A DNA stretch of 64,000 bases, from assembly GCA_024227155.1 (NCBI GenBank), contig JAAELB010000661.1, positions 1 to 64,000 of the forward strand, written 5' to 3'. Source of the DNA: Desulfobulbaceae bacterium. Its GTDB lineage: Bacteria > Desulfobacterota > Desulfobulbia > Desulfobulbales > Desulfocapsaceae. The notes under the pieces are model-generated. The model worked only from the letters and a program-made list of their open reading frames with translations, searched no databases and had not been told where the DNA came from. Shown here piece by piece: positions 45,403 to 53,986 of the stretch; positions within the stretch are counted from its first letter, which is position 1, and each line of letters opens with the position of its first letter. The position numbers were made by a program, and so were the translations under genes.

Positions 45403-46131
45403 CTATTCATGATCAAACACATAACCCAGCGAACGCCTGCTTATAAAATAGACAGGTTTTTTAGGGTTGTCTTCAAAATAACGCCTAAAACGGACGATGT
45501 AATTATCTACAGTACGGGTGGAGGTGCCCTTACTGTAACCCCAGCCAATTTCAAGCAATGTACTCCGAGACAACGGCTTGCCCTTGTTGACAACAAAAAG
45601 CTTCAATACTTTAATCTCCTGCTCGGTGAGTTGTATTTCCCCTGCCTTACATTCAGCCCGGCCAGTATTGAAATCGACACTGTTTACACCAAAGCGATAC
45701 CAGCCATGATCAGTTGAACTTACAGCAGTTGTGTCTCTTCGTTCACGCTGCCATTGATCCCTGGTCAAAAGTCTTTTAACCCGCAATAAAAACTCTTCCA
45801 GGCTAAACGGCTTTGTCATATAATCATCAGCCCCATCAATAAACCCGTCAACCCTGTCCGATGAATCAACCTTGGCCGACAGGATCAGGACAGGAAGCCT
45901 CTCATCCTCCAGACGAATACTCTTAAGAATCTGCATACCGTCAATACCGGGCAGCATCAAATCAAGCACAATCAACTGGGGACTCCACTCTTTCCAGGCC
46001 CTAAGCCCCTCAATACCGTTATCCGCAATCTTCACCTCATGCCCCTGAAGACTGAGATTCAACTCAATTCCTTCTGCTATATGAAGATCATCTTCAATAA
46101 TTAAGATTCGCTTCTTCTCGGTTATTTCCAT
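45403..46131 (-). CDS. OmpR-family response regulator
   Basis: 242 residues; ATG 46131 behind GAGATGAGCAA. The receiver domain has IIEDDLHIAEG, phospho-acceptor Asp in LIVLDLMLPGIDG, LILSAK (Ser at the Thr position) and MTKPFSL. The C-terminal winged helix begins near 145 with LTEQEIKVLKLF and has the recognition region RTVDNYIVRFRRYFEDNPKKPVYFISRRSLGYVF. It binds DNA as a dimer after phosphorylation. It is located 21 bp after its kinase and 39 bp before the MFS gene. Confidence 0.92.
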   Translation of the reverse strand: MEITEKKRILIIEDDLHIAEGIELNLSLQGHEVKIADNGIEGLRAWKEWSPQLIVLDLMLPGIDGMQILKSIRLEDERLPVLILSAKVDSSDRVDGFIDGADDYMTKPFSLEEFLLRVKRLLTRDQWQRERRDTTAVSSTDHGWYRFGVNSVDFNTGRAECKAGEIQLTEQEIKVLKLFVVNKGKPLSRSTLLEIGWGYSKGTSTRTVDNYIVRFRRYFEDNPKKPVYFISRRSLGYVFDHE

Positions 46132-46152
46132 TTGCTCATCTCACTTGCAGAA

Positions 46153-47112
46153 TTATATGGGATTCTTCCTGGGTAATGAAATTGTAAACCGTGCCCCCTT
46201 ACCTATCCCATCACTCTCTGCTGTCACCTTACCTTTATGGAATTTGATCACCTGTTCAACCATATACAGCCCCAATCCGGTACCCCCGGCATGGCTCCAG
46301 TCCGCCCGTTCAATTTGAAAAAACTTTTTAAATATCTTCTTCACCTGGGACTTTTCAAAACCAATTCCATTATCCAAAAAACAGATGTGTACATTTTTTT
46401 CCGTTTGACTGAATGTTATGGTGATCCGGGGACGATCGTTTTCATTATGTCTGATACCGTTGGATAACAGATTCATTAACAACATCTGAAAAAGGGAGAT
46501 ATTAATCGAACAGAAGTAATGCTGTCCCTGTTCTTTCTTCATCTGAATTTCGCTCCCCCGAAACAGTTGCTCATTTTCTTTATAAAAACCTTCCACCAAC
46601 TCCACAAGATCAACGACAACAATCTTACCGCCATATATCTTTGCCTCAACACGGGCCAGATCAAGAATACCATTGATATTTCCCGTGAGTCTTTCAACAT
46701 CAGCAAGCATATATTCCAGATATTTCAGCTGCTTTTCCCGGGGTAATTCGTGTTTAAGAAAAGTCTCCAGATAGAGCCTCAGGGAGGTAGTCGGAGTCTT
46801 CAGTTCATGGGTAAAACTGTTAATAAATTTATGTTGTGATCTATAGAGTGCCAGGGTCTTCCTCTGGTAAACAAATATCATAAAAATACCAATGAGGATA
46901 ATTCCCACCAGAATCGAAAGAATCATAATCACCACCCAGGTCTGCCAGGCGACAAACTGCTGTGGGTCCACATTAGTCTTCTCTATTACCGCTTTCAGAC
47001 CAGCACTTACCTCTACATACCAGTAAATATATAAGAACAGAGAGAGCCCAAGGGCAATTATGGAAAAGATAAAAATAGCAATTGGATGGAGAAACCAGAG
47101 GGAGCGTCTCAT
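46153..47112 (-). CDS. Two-component sensor histidine kinase
   Basis: 319 residues with two membrane spans (LHPIAIFIFSIIALGLSLFLYIYW and WVVIMILSILVGIILIGIFMIFV) around a short periplasmic loop of about 35 residues, so it may sense the membrane itself. The phospho-acceptor His is in SFTHELKTPTTSLRLYLET. The ATPase boxes are NLLSNGIRHN (N), DNGIGFEKS (G1), IFKKFFQ (F) and GTGLGLYM (G2). All are intact. It partners with the OmpR-type regulator 21 bp downstream. The 120-bp gap to the divergent radical SAM gene must hold both promoters. Confidence 0.9.
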   Translation of the reverse strand: MRRSLWFLHPIAIFIFSIIALGLSLFLYIYWYVEVSAGLKAVIEKTNVDPQQFVAWQTWVVIMILSILVGIILIGIFMIFVYQRKTLALYRSQHKFINSFTHELKTPTTSLRLYLETFLKHELPREKQLKYLEYMLADVERLTGNINGILDLARVEAKIYGGKIVVVDLVELVEGFYKENEQLFRGSEIQMKKEQGQHYFCSINISLFQMLLMNLLSNGIRHNENDRPRITITFSQTEKNVHICFLDNGIGFEKSQVKKIFKKFFQIERADWSHAGGTGLGLYMVEQVIKFHKGKVTAESDGIGKGARFTISLPRKNPI

Positions 47113-47232
47113 TTCTTAGGGGAGTTTTGTAAAAGAATTGTCATTTAAAACACCAGCCTATCTCTAACTAAATTAATACCTTACAATCACATTATACACT
47201 TCAAAGATTCTTTCATCTACAGAGGTAACATA

Positions 47233-49065
47233 ATGACCAGCGACCATCCAGTACATCACCTCGGCACCAGAGCCCGAGTACTCCTCACCAGCGTTTTTGG
47301 GCCCTATGCCCAGGACGATGAATATGGAAGCAGCACCATAAATCCAATGGAATTGTACCACAATCAGGTGACCCGCGCACAAGGGGTTTTTTCCTTGAGA
47401 ATGTTTCACCGTTCTTTTGGACTATTACTGATTAAGGAAAATATCGATGGACCGTGCACCCTGCTGGACTTTCCTGAGCTGGATTATTTTATCAAGGTTC
47501 TTCAGAGCAACACCTACGATATCATCGGCCTCAGTTCCATCATCCCCAATATGAACAAAGCGAGGAAAATGTGTGAACTCATCCGTACCTATCAGCCCCG
47601 GGCGACCATTGTTGTAGGCGGACACATCAGCAATATGGAGGGAATTGAGGAGATCATTGACACTGATTTTCTCGTACGTGGAGATGGGGTTGAATGGTTT
47701 CGTAAGTATCTCGGTCAGGACAGCAGCAAGCCCGTAAAACATCCGGCTGTGGCTTCGGCTTTTGGCACGCGTATCCTGGGGCACACCCTTGCTGACAAAA
47801 CCGGCGACACTGCGGCTATCGTTGTTCCCTCGGTGGGCTGCCCGCTGGGTTGCAATTTCTGCTCAACCTCGGCTCTCTTTGGCGGCAAGGGAAATTTTAA
47901 AAATTTTTATGACAGTGGCGAAGAACTGTTCGAGGTAATGGCGGATCTTGAAGAAAAACTTAAAGTATCGTCTTTTTTCATCCTGGACGAGAACTTCCTG
48001 CTCCATAAAAAAAGGGCTCTAGGCCTCCTTGAACAGATGAAGGCGCAGAACAAAAGCTGGGCACTGTTTGTCTTCAGCTCCGCCAAAGTTTTACGATCCT
48101 ACAAGATAGAACAATTGGTTGAATTAGGGATCACCTGGGTCTGGATGGGGCTTGAGGGAGAAAACAGTCAATATAATAAGCTTGCAGGTATTGACACCAG
48201 GACCTTGATTAAGGATTTCCAGGACCACGGCATCAGAATTCTTGGTTCTTCCATCATCGGGCTTGAAGAGCACACACCAGAAAACATTGCTCAGGTTATA
48301 GATTACGCGGTTTCCCATGACACTGATTTTCATCAGTTTATGCTCTACACCGCAAACCAGGGTACCCCCCTCTACACCGAGCTAAAAGAAAAGGGAACAC
48401 TGCTACCTCCCGAAGAGTTCAAAGTCTCAGATAGCCATGGTCAATACCGATTCAACCATCGACATCCACATATCCCGCCCGGCGATGAAGAAAATATTCT
48501 TATAGACGCCTTCACCCAGGACTTTGCCACCAATGGACCCAGCCTGTACCGCCTCATCCAGACTATTTTAAAAGGGTGGAAACGTTACCACTCCCACCCG
48601 GACCCGCGCATACAGCAGCGATATCAAATCGACGTCAAACCACTGCGAACTCTATACGCGGGGGCTGTCTGGGCCATGAAAAAATGGTATAGAGATGACA
48701 AGATTCTGTGCGAGAAACTGGGTGTTCTCCTCAAGGATATATATACAACCTTAGGGTTGCAGCCACGCCTGGTAGCCCCCTTAGCTGGCCGCTACATCTA
48801 CCTGGCAATGAAAAGAGAAGAAAAACGCATTGCCGCCGGATGGAGCCTGGAACCCAAAACATTTTTTGAAAAAAATAGGGCTGCAGCAGATGGAGAGACC
48901 AGCACGTATACCAGTCCAACACCTGAAAGAAAATCAGTCATTTCTGACCCCGATAAACGGAAAACAAGTTGGGAATCAGTACAGTACCCTCTTGAGGGGT
49001 GTAACTGCTTTGACCCAATTATGTCCTGCCATAAAAAACGCAGAAAACAATTAATCAGACACTAA
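47233..49065 (+). CDS. B12-binding-type radical SAM protein
   Basis: 610 residues; ATG 47233 behind AGAGGTAACATA. The N-terminal 170 residues resemble a cobalamin-binding Rossmann domain (YDIIGLSSIIPNMNKARKMCELIRTYQPRATIVVGG, DTDFLVRGDG). The radical SAM core has C-x3-C-x2-C in GCPLGCNFCST and a following glycine-rich stretch. A helical C-terminal domain of 200 residues completes it. Such enzymes methylate or rearrange unactivated carbons, for example in lipid or cofactor biosynthesis, using SAM and often B12; the substrate is not evident. The tail is Cys-rich (GCNCFDPIMSC). It is divergent from the HK-RR-MFS operon. Confidence 0.85.
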   Translation: MTSDHPVHHLGTRARVLLTSVFGPYAQDDEYGSSTINPMELYHNQVTRAQGVFSLRMFHRSFGLLLIKENIDGPCTLLDFPELDYFIKVLQSNTYDIIGLSSIIPNMNKARKMCELIRTYQPRATIVVGGHISNMEGIEEIIDTDFLVRGDGVEWFRKYLGQDSSKPVKHPAVASAFGTRILGHTLADKTGDTAAIVVPSVGCPLGCNFCSTSALFGGKGNFKNFYDSGEELFEVMADLEEKLKVSSFFILDENFLLHKKRALGLLEQMKAQNKSWALFVFSSAKVLRSYKIEQLVELGITWVWMGLEGENSQYNKLAGIDTRTLIKDFQDHGIRILGSSIIGLEEHTPENIAQVIDYAVSHDTDFHQFMLYTANQGTPLYTELKEKGTLLPPEEFKVSDSHGQYRFNHRHPHIPPGDEENILIDAFTQDFATNGPSLYRLIQTILKGWKRYHSHPDPRIQQRYQIDVKPLRTLYAGAVWAMKKWYRDDKILCEKLGVLLKDIYTTLGLQPRLVAPLAGRYIYLAMKREEKRIAAGWSLEPKTFFEKNRAAADGETSTYTSPTPERKSVISDPDKRKTSWESVQYPLEGCNCFDPIMSCHKKRRKQLIRH

Positions 49066-49090
49066 CTCTGGTAAACGGGAAGTAACAGAC

Positions 49091-49112
49091 GGGGCCTCCA
49101 CCAAGAGGCCCC
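49091..49112. terminator. Hairpin between radical SAM gene and decayed receiver
   Basis: 8-bp stem GGGGCCTC / GAGGCCCC with a 6-nt loop, 25 bp past the stop of the radical SAM gene. It could serve both convergent directions; no strong T-run on either side. Confidence 0.5.
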
Positions 49113-49132
49113 ATCTGGCAAAACCCCAGGAA

Positions 49133-49432
49133 CTAGCTCGCCACCAGGATTTCACCAATTTTTTCAGAAAGTACTGACAACTCAAATGGCTTCTGAATAA
49201 AGCCGTCACAGCCCATTTCCATAATATTTTTTCCTGCCCATCAAGACTATAACCGCTGGAAAGAAGGACCTTAATCTTTGGGTTTATCTCACGTAATTTT
49301 TTATAGACGTCTTCCCCACTAAGTTCAGGCATAATCATATCAAGCACAACCAGAATCGATTTTCAGCCATATTCTTGCGATAAATAGAATGGTCTCCTTA
49401 CCTTTTTGGGGCTCTTCCGACTCAAGTGTACT
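49133..49432 (-). pseudogene. Decayed response-regulator receiver domain
   Basis: Reading across three frames gives KGKETILFI, a gap where the acidic pocket should be, KNMAENR, then ILVVLDMIMPELSGEDVYKK and LREINPKIKVLLSSGYSLDGQE. After a shift in a run of six T (49227-49232) it reads NIMEMGCDGFIQKPFELSVLSEKIGEILVAS and ends at a stop (49133-49135). This is the C-terminal receiver of a hybrid-kinase-type protein with an internal deletion and at least two frameshifts. No kinase part remains upstream. Confidence 0.75.
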
Positions 49433-50191
49433 TTTGCTATGACTGCCTGTTTTATATTGCTCTGCATATAACGATTTATGCCAAATGGCTCATTTTTTTT
49501 TGAGTTAGAGAACCTTTCAGTTTGCATGCTCTTATCCTTCCCTCTTTCTGAAGCAAAAAAAATTTAACCCGAAAATGAAAACTTCCGTCATTTCAAAGCA
49601 TAGTTAACATTCGAAAACAGAGAATTCTACATTGTCCTCAAAGAGGAATTTCAAACGGAGATAAATTGTAGTCCGGGTTGTTTTTGTATCAAAACAATTC
49701 AGATCTCAATTTCAGGAGATTGGTATCTTCCCTAATGCTAGCCAAAACAACTCGCTGGCCATTGACAAATTTGCAATTATATTCAATACATTAAAATTTC
49801 ATTTTCCGAATTTACTGTTCCTTTACAATCCAACAACGGAGGTAAGCCTATAACATTTGGTTAACAGAGTTTCTGAAATGTAATTTGACACATCGTTTTT
49901 TATAAGTTTATATTAACTTCGAGATCAGTAGAAATAGCAATTTTTGCTACCATCTTTTATGAAAAAAGTTGGGAAAATAAGGGTTGGGTTACCTTCATTA
50001 GAAATTTCAAAATACATTTGAACCACGTCGTTTGCTCCTTGAAACTGATGACTAAAGAGCACTGAACTCCGGGTCAGATAGTCTGGGATTTACCTTTAAA
50101 CTTCTTTTTTGTAGATGATATTGTCTCGAGTGTTCTTTTTTTCCGATGTGAAAAAATCAATCGTATGAAAACCTGAAAAAGTGAGGAAACC
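49433..50191. other. 760-bp AT-rich spacer without a gene
   Basis: I see no credible reading frame, tRNA or clear repeat. It separates decayed DNA from the ABC transporter operon. The operon promoter must lie in its right part, but I could not pick boxes with confidence. Confidence 0.5.
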
Positions 50192-50983
50192 ATGAAGAAA
50201 CTATTAAGTTTGTTAGTTATCCTATCAGTTTCATTTGCAACCTGTGTGATCGCTCAAGAAAAAATTGTTCGGATGGGCACTGAGGGATATTACCCACCTT
50301 TTAACTATTTCGACAGCGCGGGTAAGGTCAAAGGGTTCGACATCGATATTGGCAATGCGCTCTGTACCGAGATGAAAGTGAAATGTGAATGGGTCATGAC
50401 TGATTGGGACGGCATTATTCCCGCGCTAAATTCCAATAAGTTTGACACCATCCTCGCGTCAATGTCAATAACAGACAAACGCAGCAAAGTTGTGAGTTTC
50501 ACAAAACCCTACTACTTTAACTCCATACAATTCGTTGCACAGAAGGAAAGCGGTCTCATTTCTACAATGCCGGCTGACCTCAAGGGTAAAATTGTCGGAA
50601 CTCAGTCAGGAACCACCGAGGTCGAAGTACTTGAAAAGTATTTCCCCGACTGTGAGTTGCGTCTATATCAAAAACTAGATGATGCACTACTGGATATGAG
50701 TACAGGTCGTATTGATCTGGCTATCGCAAGCCAATTGGTTTTAGGAAAATGGCTGGCAAAAGACGAAGGTAAGTGTTGTGATTTTGTTGGCCCCAGTTTC
50801 GCGACCGATGGAAACAAAGGCACAGGCATCGCGGTTCGAAAGGAAGACGAAGAATTGCGCAAGGCGTTGAACGAAGCGATTACGGTGATCATGGCCAATG
50901 GTACGTATGAGAAGATCCGCAGTCAGTATTTCGATTTCGACATCATGGTACAGCCGGTAGTGGCAAATGAGATGTTTAAGTAA
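50192..50983 (+). CDS. Amino acid/opine ABC transporter, periplasmic substrate-binding protein
   Basis: 263 residues; GAGGAAACC before ATG 50192. A signal peptide (about 1-21, ends VIAQ) is followed by the family 3 solute-binding fold: GTEGYYPPFNYFDSAGKVKGFDIDIGNAL, DWDGIIPALNSNKFDTILASMSITDKR, then FTKPYYF. These match the ArtJ/HisJ/OccT/NocT class that binds basic amino acids or opines. The pair Cys-Cys near 195 (GKCCDF) may form a disulfide. It delivers the ligand to the two permeases downstream; the neighbouring catabolic genes suggest an opine or D-amino-acid-type ligand. Confidence 0.9.
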   Translation: MKKLLSLLVILSVSFATCVIAQEKIVRMGTEGYYPPFNYFDSAGKVKGFDIDIGNALCTEMKVKCEWVMTDWDGIIPALNSNKFDTILASMSITDKRSKVVSFTKPYYFNSIQFVAQKESGLISTMPADLKGKIVGTQSGTTEVEVLEKYFPDCELRLYQKLDDALLDMSTGRIDLAIASQLVLGKWLAKDEGKCCDFVGPSFATDGNKGTGIAVRKEDEELRKALNEAITVIMANGTYEKIRSQYFDFDIMVQPVVANEMFK

Positions 50984-51003
50984 GGATGGATAGTAACATA
51001 GAT

Positions 51004-51074
51004 GAGCCCGTTGATTTAATGCCTTTTCGCCCAATCTCTTCGTTAAACAAAAATGCTATTAAATCAACAAACTC
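51004..51074. mobile_element. MITE copy 3 (71 bp, internally deleted) with 6-bp target duplication
   Basis: The ends are GAGCCCGTTGATTTAAT and ATTAAATCAACAAACTC, flanked by ATAGAT at 50998-51003 and 51075-51080. Compared with the 164-bp copies, 93 bp are missing between two AAC triplets, leaving both termini. It lies between the binding-protein and permease genes of one operon, 33 bp before the permease start. Confidence 0.85.
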
Positions 51075-51107
51075 ATAGATGGTCAAATTATTTAGTAAGG
51101 TAAAATA

Positions 51108-51818
51108 GTGGAACTACTCTCACTGCTTACTTATGGCGATACAGGCTGGGGTGACGAACTATTTCGAGGCCTACTTGTAACACTCGCACTTGCTGTTAGC
51201 ACAGCGCCATGTGCTTTTATTTTATCATTTCTGATTGGTTGGGCAAAACATTCTGACAACCAGCTCGTGCGACGTGCAGCCTATGGCTATACGACGATTT
51301 TTCGCTGTCTACCTGAATTATTAACGATACTGATCATCTACTATCAGCTCCAGTCACTGATAAATTATTTCGTCCACTTCTTTTTCCCTGCTACCAATAT
51401 CTCTTTGAACGCCTTTGCAGCGGGTGTGGTAGCTTTGACGTTGGTTTTTAGTGCTTTGGGAAGTGAAGTGGTCAGATCAGCCTACCAGTCAGTCGACAAT
51501 GGTCAATTTGAAGCTGCCGCTTCACTCGGGCTTAGGCGCAGGCTTATTTTTTTCAAGATCATTTTGCCCCAGATGTGGCGTCATTGTATTCCTGCCTTCG
51601 GTAATCTGTGGCTCATACTGCTGAAGGACACGTCGCTAATTTCCGTCATCGCCGTTAGTGATTTGGTCAGATACTCCAATATGGCAATTGCCACTACAAG
51701 AAAACCATTTTTTTTCTACACGATCGTGGCGATCATTTTTGTCATGCTTTCTTTAATATCTGGACGTATACAAATGGTGCTGGAGCGCCGTGTGAATAAT
51801 TTTTTAGAAGGGAGTTAA
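51108..51818 (+). CDS. Amino acid/opine ABC transporter permease 1 (ArtQ/OccQ-like)
   Basis: 236 residues with a GTG start at 51108 behind TAAGG. It has five to six membrane spans. The EAA loop that docks the ATPase is present (VVRSAYQSVDNGQFEAAASLGLRRRLIFFKIILPQ). The family length is normal. The upstream MITE separates it from the binding-protein gene but the direction is unchanged. It overlaps permease 2 by one base (TAATG). No ATP-binding subunit is encoded nearby, so the ATPase must come from elsewhere. Confidence 0.9.
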   Translation: MELLSLLTYGDTGWGDELFRGLLVTLALAVSTAPCAFILSFLIGWAKHSDNQLVRRAAYGYTTIFRCLPELLTILIIYYQLQSLINYFVHFFFPATNISLNAFAAGVVALTLVFSALGSEVVRSAYQSVDNGQFEAAASLGLRRRLIFFKIILPQMWRHCIPAFGNLWLILLKDTSLISVIAVSDLVRYSNMAIATTRKPFFFYTIVAIIFVMLSLISGRIQMVLERRVNNFLEGS

Positions 51819-52510
51819 TGACCATGCTATCCCATCTGACTAGTAACCTTGATATCTGGGTCGAAGGCCTCACGAATACCGTCATGCTTACCGTACTCGG
51901 TATTGTGATAGGTTTTTTTGTGGCGATTCCGATTGCACTCGCGCTTCTCAAAAATAATAAAACTGTATCGCACATTGCTTACGGTTATGTCTATATTATG
52001 CGCGGTACGCCACTGTTGATCCAAGTTTTTATTATCTACTATGGTCTTGGACAATTTCATCAGGAGCTGAAAGACATCGGGCTTTGGTGGTTTTTCCGCG
52101 ATCCGTTCAATTGTGGGGTTACTGCTTTTGTTTTAAATTCAGCAGCGTACCAGGCTGAGATTTTACGTGGTGGGATTCAAGCTGTTCCGGCTGGGGTGGT
52201 AGAGGGAGGATCATCACTGGGCTTATCCCGTTTTCTTGTTTTAAAGAAAATTGTCATGCCGATCATGCTTGCACGGATGCTCCCAGCTTTTGGTAACGAG
52301 TTTGTGCTATTGCTTAAGGCCTCCGCTATTGCCAGCATTATCACAGTACGTGATGTCATGGGACAAGCCAGACTCCTTTATGCCGAAACATTTGATCTTT
52401 CTGTTTTTTATATTGCTGCAGTCAACTATCTACTTATCGTTCTGCTGATAGAGGCACTCTGGCGAAAGCTAGAAAATCGCAATCTCTGGCTGCAGTACAG
52501 TGGCTGTTGA
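51818..52510 (+). CDS. Amino acid/opine ABC transporter permease 2 (ArtM/OccM-like)
   Basis: 230 residues, ATG overlapping the stop of permease 1, with GGGAG upstream. The spans and EAA loop are clear: AAYQAEILRGGIQAVPAGVVEGGSSLGLSRFLVLKKIVMP. The short interval IMRGTPLLIQVFIIYYGLGQF is typical of polar amino acid permeases. It forms a heterodimer with permease 1. After it comes a repeat-containing spacer in which an ATPase gene would be expected but is absent. Confidence 0.9.
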   Translation: MTMLSHLTSNLDIWVEGLTNTVMLTVLGIVIGFFVAIPIALALLKNNKTVSHIAYGYVYIMRGTPLLIQVFIIYYGLGQFHQELKDIGLWWFFRDPFNCGVTAFVLNSAAYQAEILRGGIQAVPAGVVEGGSSLGLSRFLVLKKIVMPIMLARMLPAFGNEFVLLLKASAIASIITVRDVMGQARLLYAETFDLSVFYIAAVNYLLIVLLIEALWRKLENRNLWLQYSGC

Positions 52511-52649
52511 TAGAACTATGGCAAAGGATGACAGACTATTCAGTGCAATTGCAAAGCTCTATAGTACATACAAAATGGTGTTTTCTAAAAGCTCGCAATG
52601 TATCATTTGTGTATAAATCATTAAACACCTTTAAATGGATAAAAAAACC

Positions 52650-52781
52650 TAACCCGACTAGTCGGAATATTTTTGAGAATCGCTGGATAAGTGCCTTGGT
52701 GGTAAAAGTAAGCTCTCGATTTCATAAAGAGTTCCTGAGTTTCTTGTTTTTTATGACAGTAATTCAGGAGTAAGGCACTAA
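52650..52781 (+). repeat. Copy of the AGTRCCTT repeat family (type A) with 5' hairpin
   Basis: Left part TAACCCGACTAGTCGGAATA contains a CCGACTAGTCGG palindrome; then GGATAAGTGCCTT, and at the right TTTCTTGTTTTTTATGACAG and GGAGTAAGGCACTAA. The same order is found at 60836-60966. It lies 77 bp before the enolase-superfamily gene. The rest of the 52511-52858 spacer has no gene. Confidence 0.6.
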
Positions 52782-52858
52782 TACTTTGAAAACCTGGCTT
52801 TTAAAATATACCTCGGTCCATTTATTTAAAATGCCGCTCAGTACAGGAGTTGAATTCA

Positions 52859-53986
52859 ATGACTAATGACTTTAAAATAGCCTGCGCCCAAATCTGGTCA
52901 CTCCGTGTTCCATTGGCTGAACCTTACCATTTATCCAAACTTTACGGCACATTGACGCATAGCGATACAGTGATCATTCGTTTAACATTGGCCAACGGCG
53001 TTGTCGGTTGGGGGGAGGCTGATCCTGGCGGTATTGAATGTGATGGAGAGACGATCGACTCAGTCGTGCAAACTATTGAGAATCGTGCCCGCCTTATGCT
53101 TGGCCAATGTGTTGGTGACTGGGTTGAATCAGGTAAAGGGCGCGATTTCCACGGACCCGCTGCTGCTGCCATCGACGTCGCATGTTATGATGCGTTTGGA
53201 CGCGCTACTCAGAGACCGGTTTGTCAACTGTTGGGGGAACAGTGCCACGATCAAATTCCACTTTTGTGGCCGACTTCTTGCGGGAGTGCCGACAATGACC
53301 TTGCTGTTATCGCCGACTATTATGATCGTGGATTTTACACATATATGCTGAAAATGGGTGACAAGCCTATAGCCGAAGATATTACTCGTATCAAAGCGGT
53401 AATTGCACAATTACCTGATAATGTACGAGTGATGGTCGATGCTAATCAGGGGTGGTCGTACGAAGAAGCAATACTATTTTCCCGCGAAACGGAATTGCTC
53501 CCTTTGATTCTAATTGAGCAACCCGTTGCAGCTGCTGATTACGAGGGACTGCATAGGGTGCGTAAAGTTGCCGGATGTCCTATTTCTGTAGATGAATCAA
53601 TTCAAAATTTCAGCGAAACAGACCTCATTTTGGACGCCGAGGCAGCTGATATCTTCAGCATCAAAATTTCAAAAAATGGCGGACTGGCAAACAGTCACGC
53701 CATCGCCACAAAGGTAGGTCGTGCCGGGAAACAAGTACTCATGAACTGCATGATTGAACTTGGTATCACCCAGGCCGCATCATTGCATCTAGGTTGTACG
53801 CTGGATAATCTTGTGGATTGTGGCCATGCCTATATGTCGACACAGCGTATGGCTGATGATGTTACCGATTTTTCCGATTGGATCAAAGAAGGTATCGTGA
53901 CTCTACCAAATGCACCGGGTCTTGGCGTGAATGTTTCAGTAGATAAGATAAAGCAATACCAGATAGGCGAGTTTCACGTCAGCTAG
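52859..53986 (+). CDS. Enolase-superfamily (mandelate racemase/MLE-type) enzyme
   Basis: 375 residues from ATG 52859, chosen because CAGGAGTTGAATTC precedes it; an earlier TTG has no ribosome site. The barrel has the metal ligands D194 (VDANQGW), E220 (IEQPV) and D245 (VDES), the base K165 in YMLKMG and K269 in FSIKISKNGG. The first Lys of the usual KxK pair is Met163 here, so the chemistry may be one-sided (a dehydratase or a stereospecific epimerase). Possible substrates are N-acyl amino acids, hydroxyproline betaine-like compounds or dipeptides. Its place between an opine-type transporter and DgcA/DgcN-like genes favours a nitrogenous acid. Confidence 0.85.
   Translation: MTNDFKIACAQIWSLRVPLAEPYHLSKLYGTLTHSDTVIIRLTLANGVVGWGEADPGGIECDGETIDSVVQTIENRARLMLGQCVGDWVESGKGRDFHGPAAAAIDVACYDAFGRATQRPVCQLLGEQCHDQIPLLWPTSCGSADNDLAVIADYYDRGFYTYMLKMGDKPIAEDITRIKAVIAQLPDNVRVMVDANQGWSYEEAILFSRETELLPLILIEQPVAAADYEGLHRVRKVAGCPISVDESIQNFSETDLILDAEAADIFSIKISKNGGLANSHAIATKVGRAGKQVLMNCMIELGITQAASLHLGCTLDNLVDCGHAYMSTQRMADDVTDFSDWIKEGIVTLPNAPGLGVNVSVDKIKQYQIGEFHVS

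Noticed and set aside
15772-51034. Antisense frames sharing the peptide GEKALNQRA at 15772-15993 and 50741-51034
   Set aside because: The shared peptide is only translation of the MITE left end, not a protein family.
52507-52773. 88-codon frame after permease 2 where an ATPase gene would be expected
   Set aside because: It runs through the dispersed repeat and contains no Walker or signature motif.
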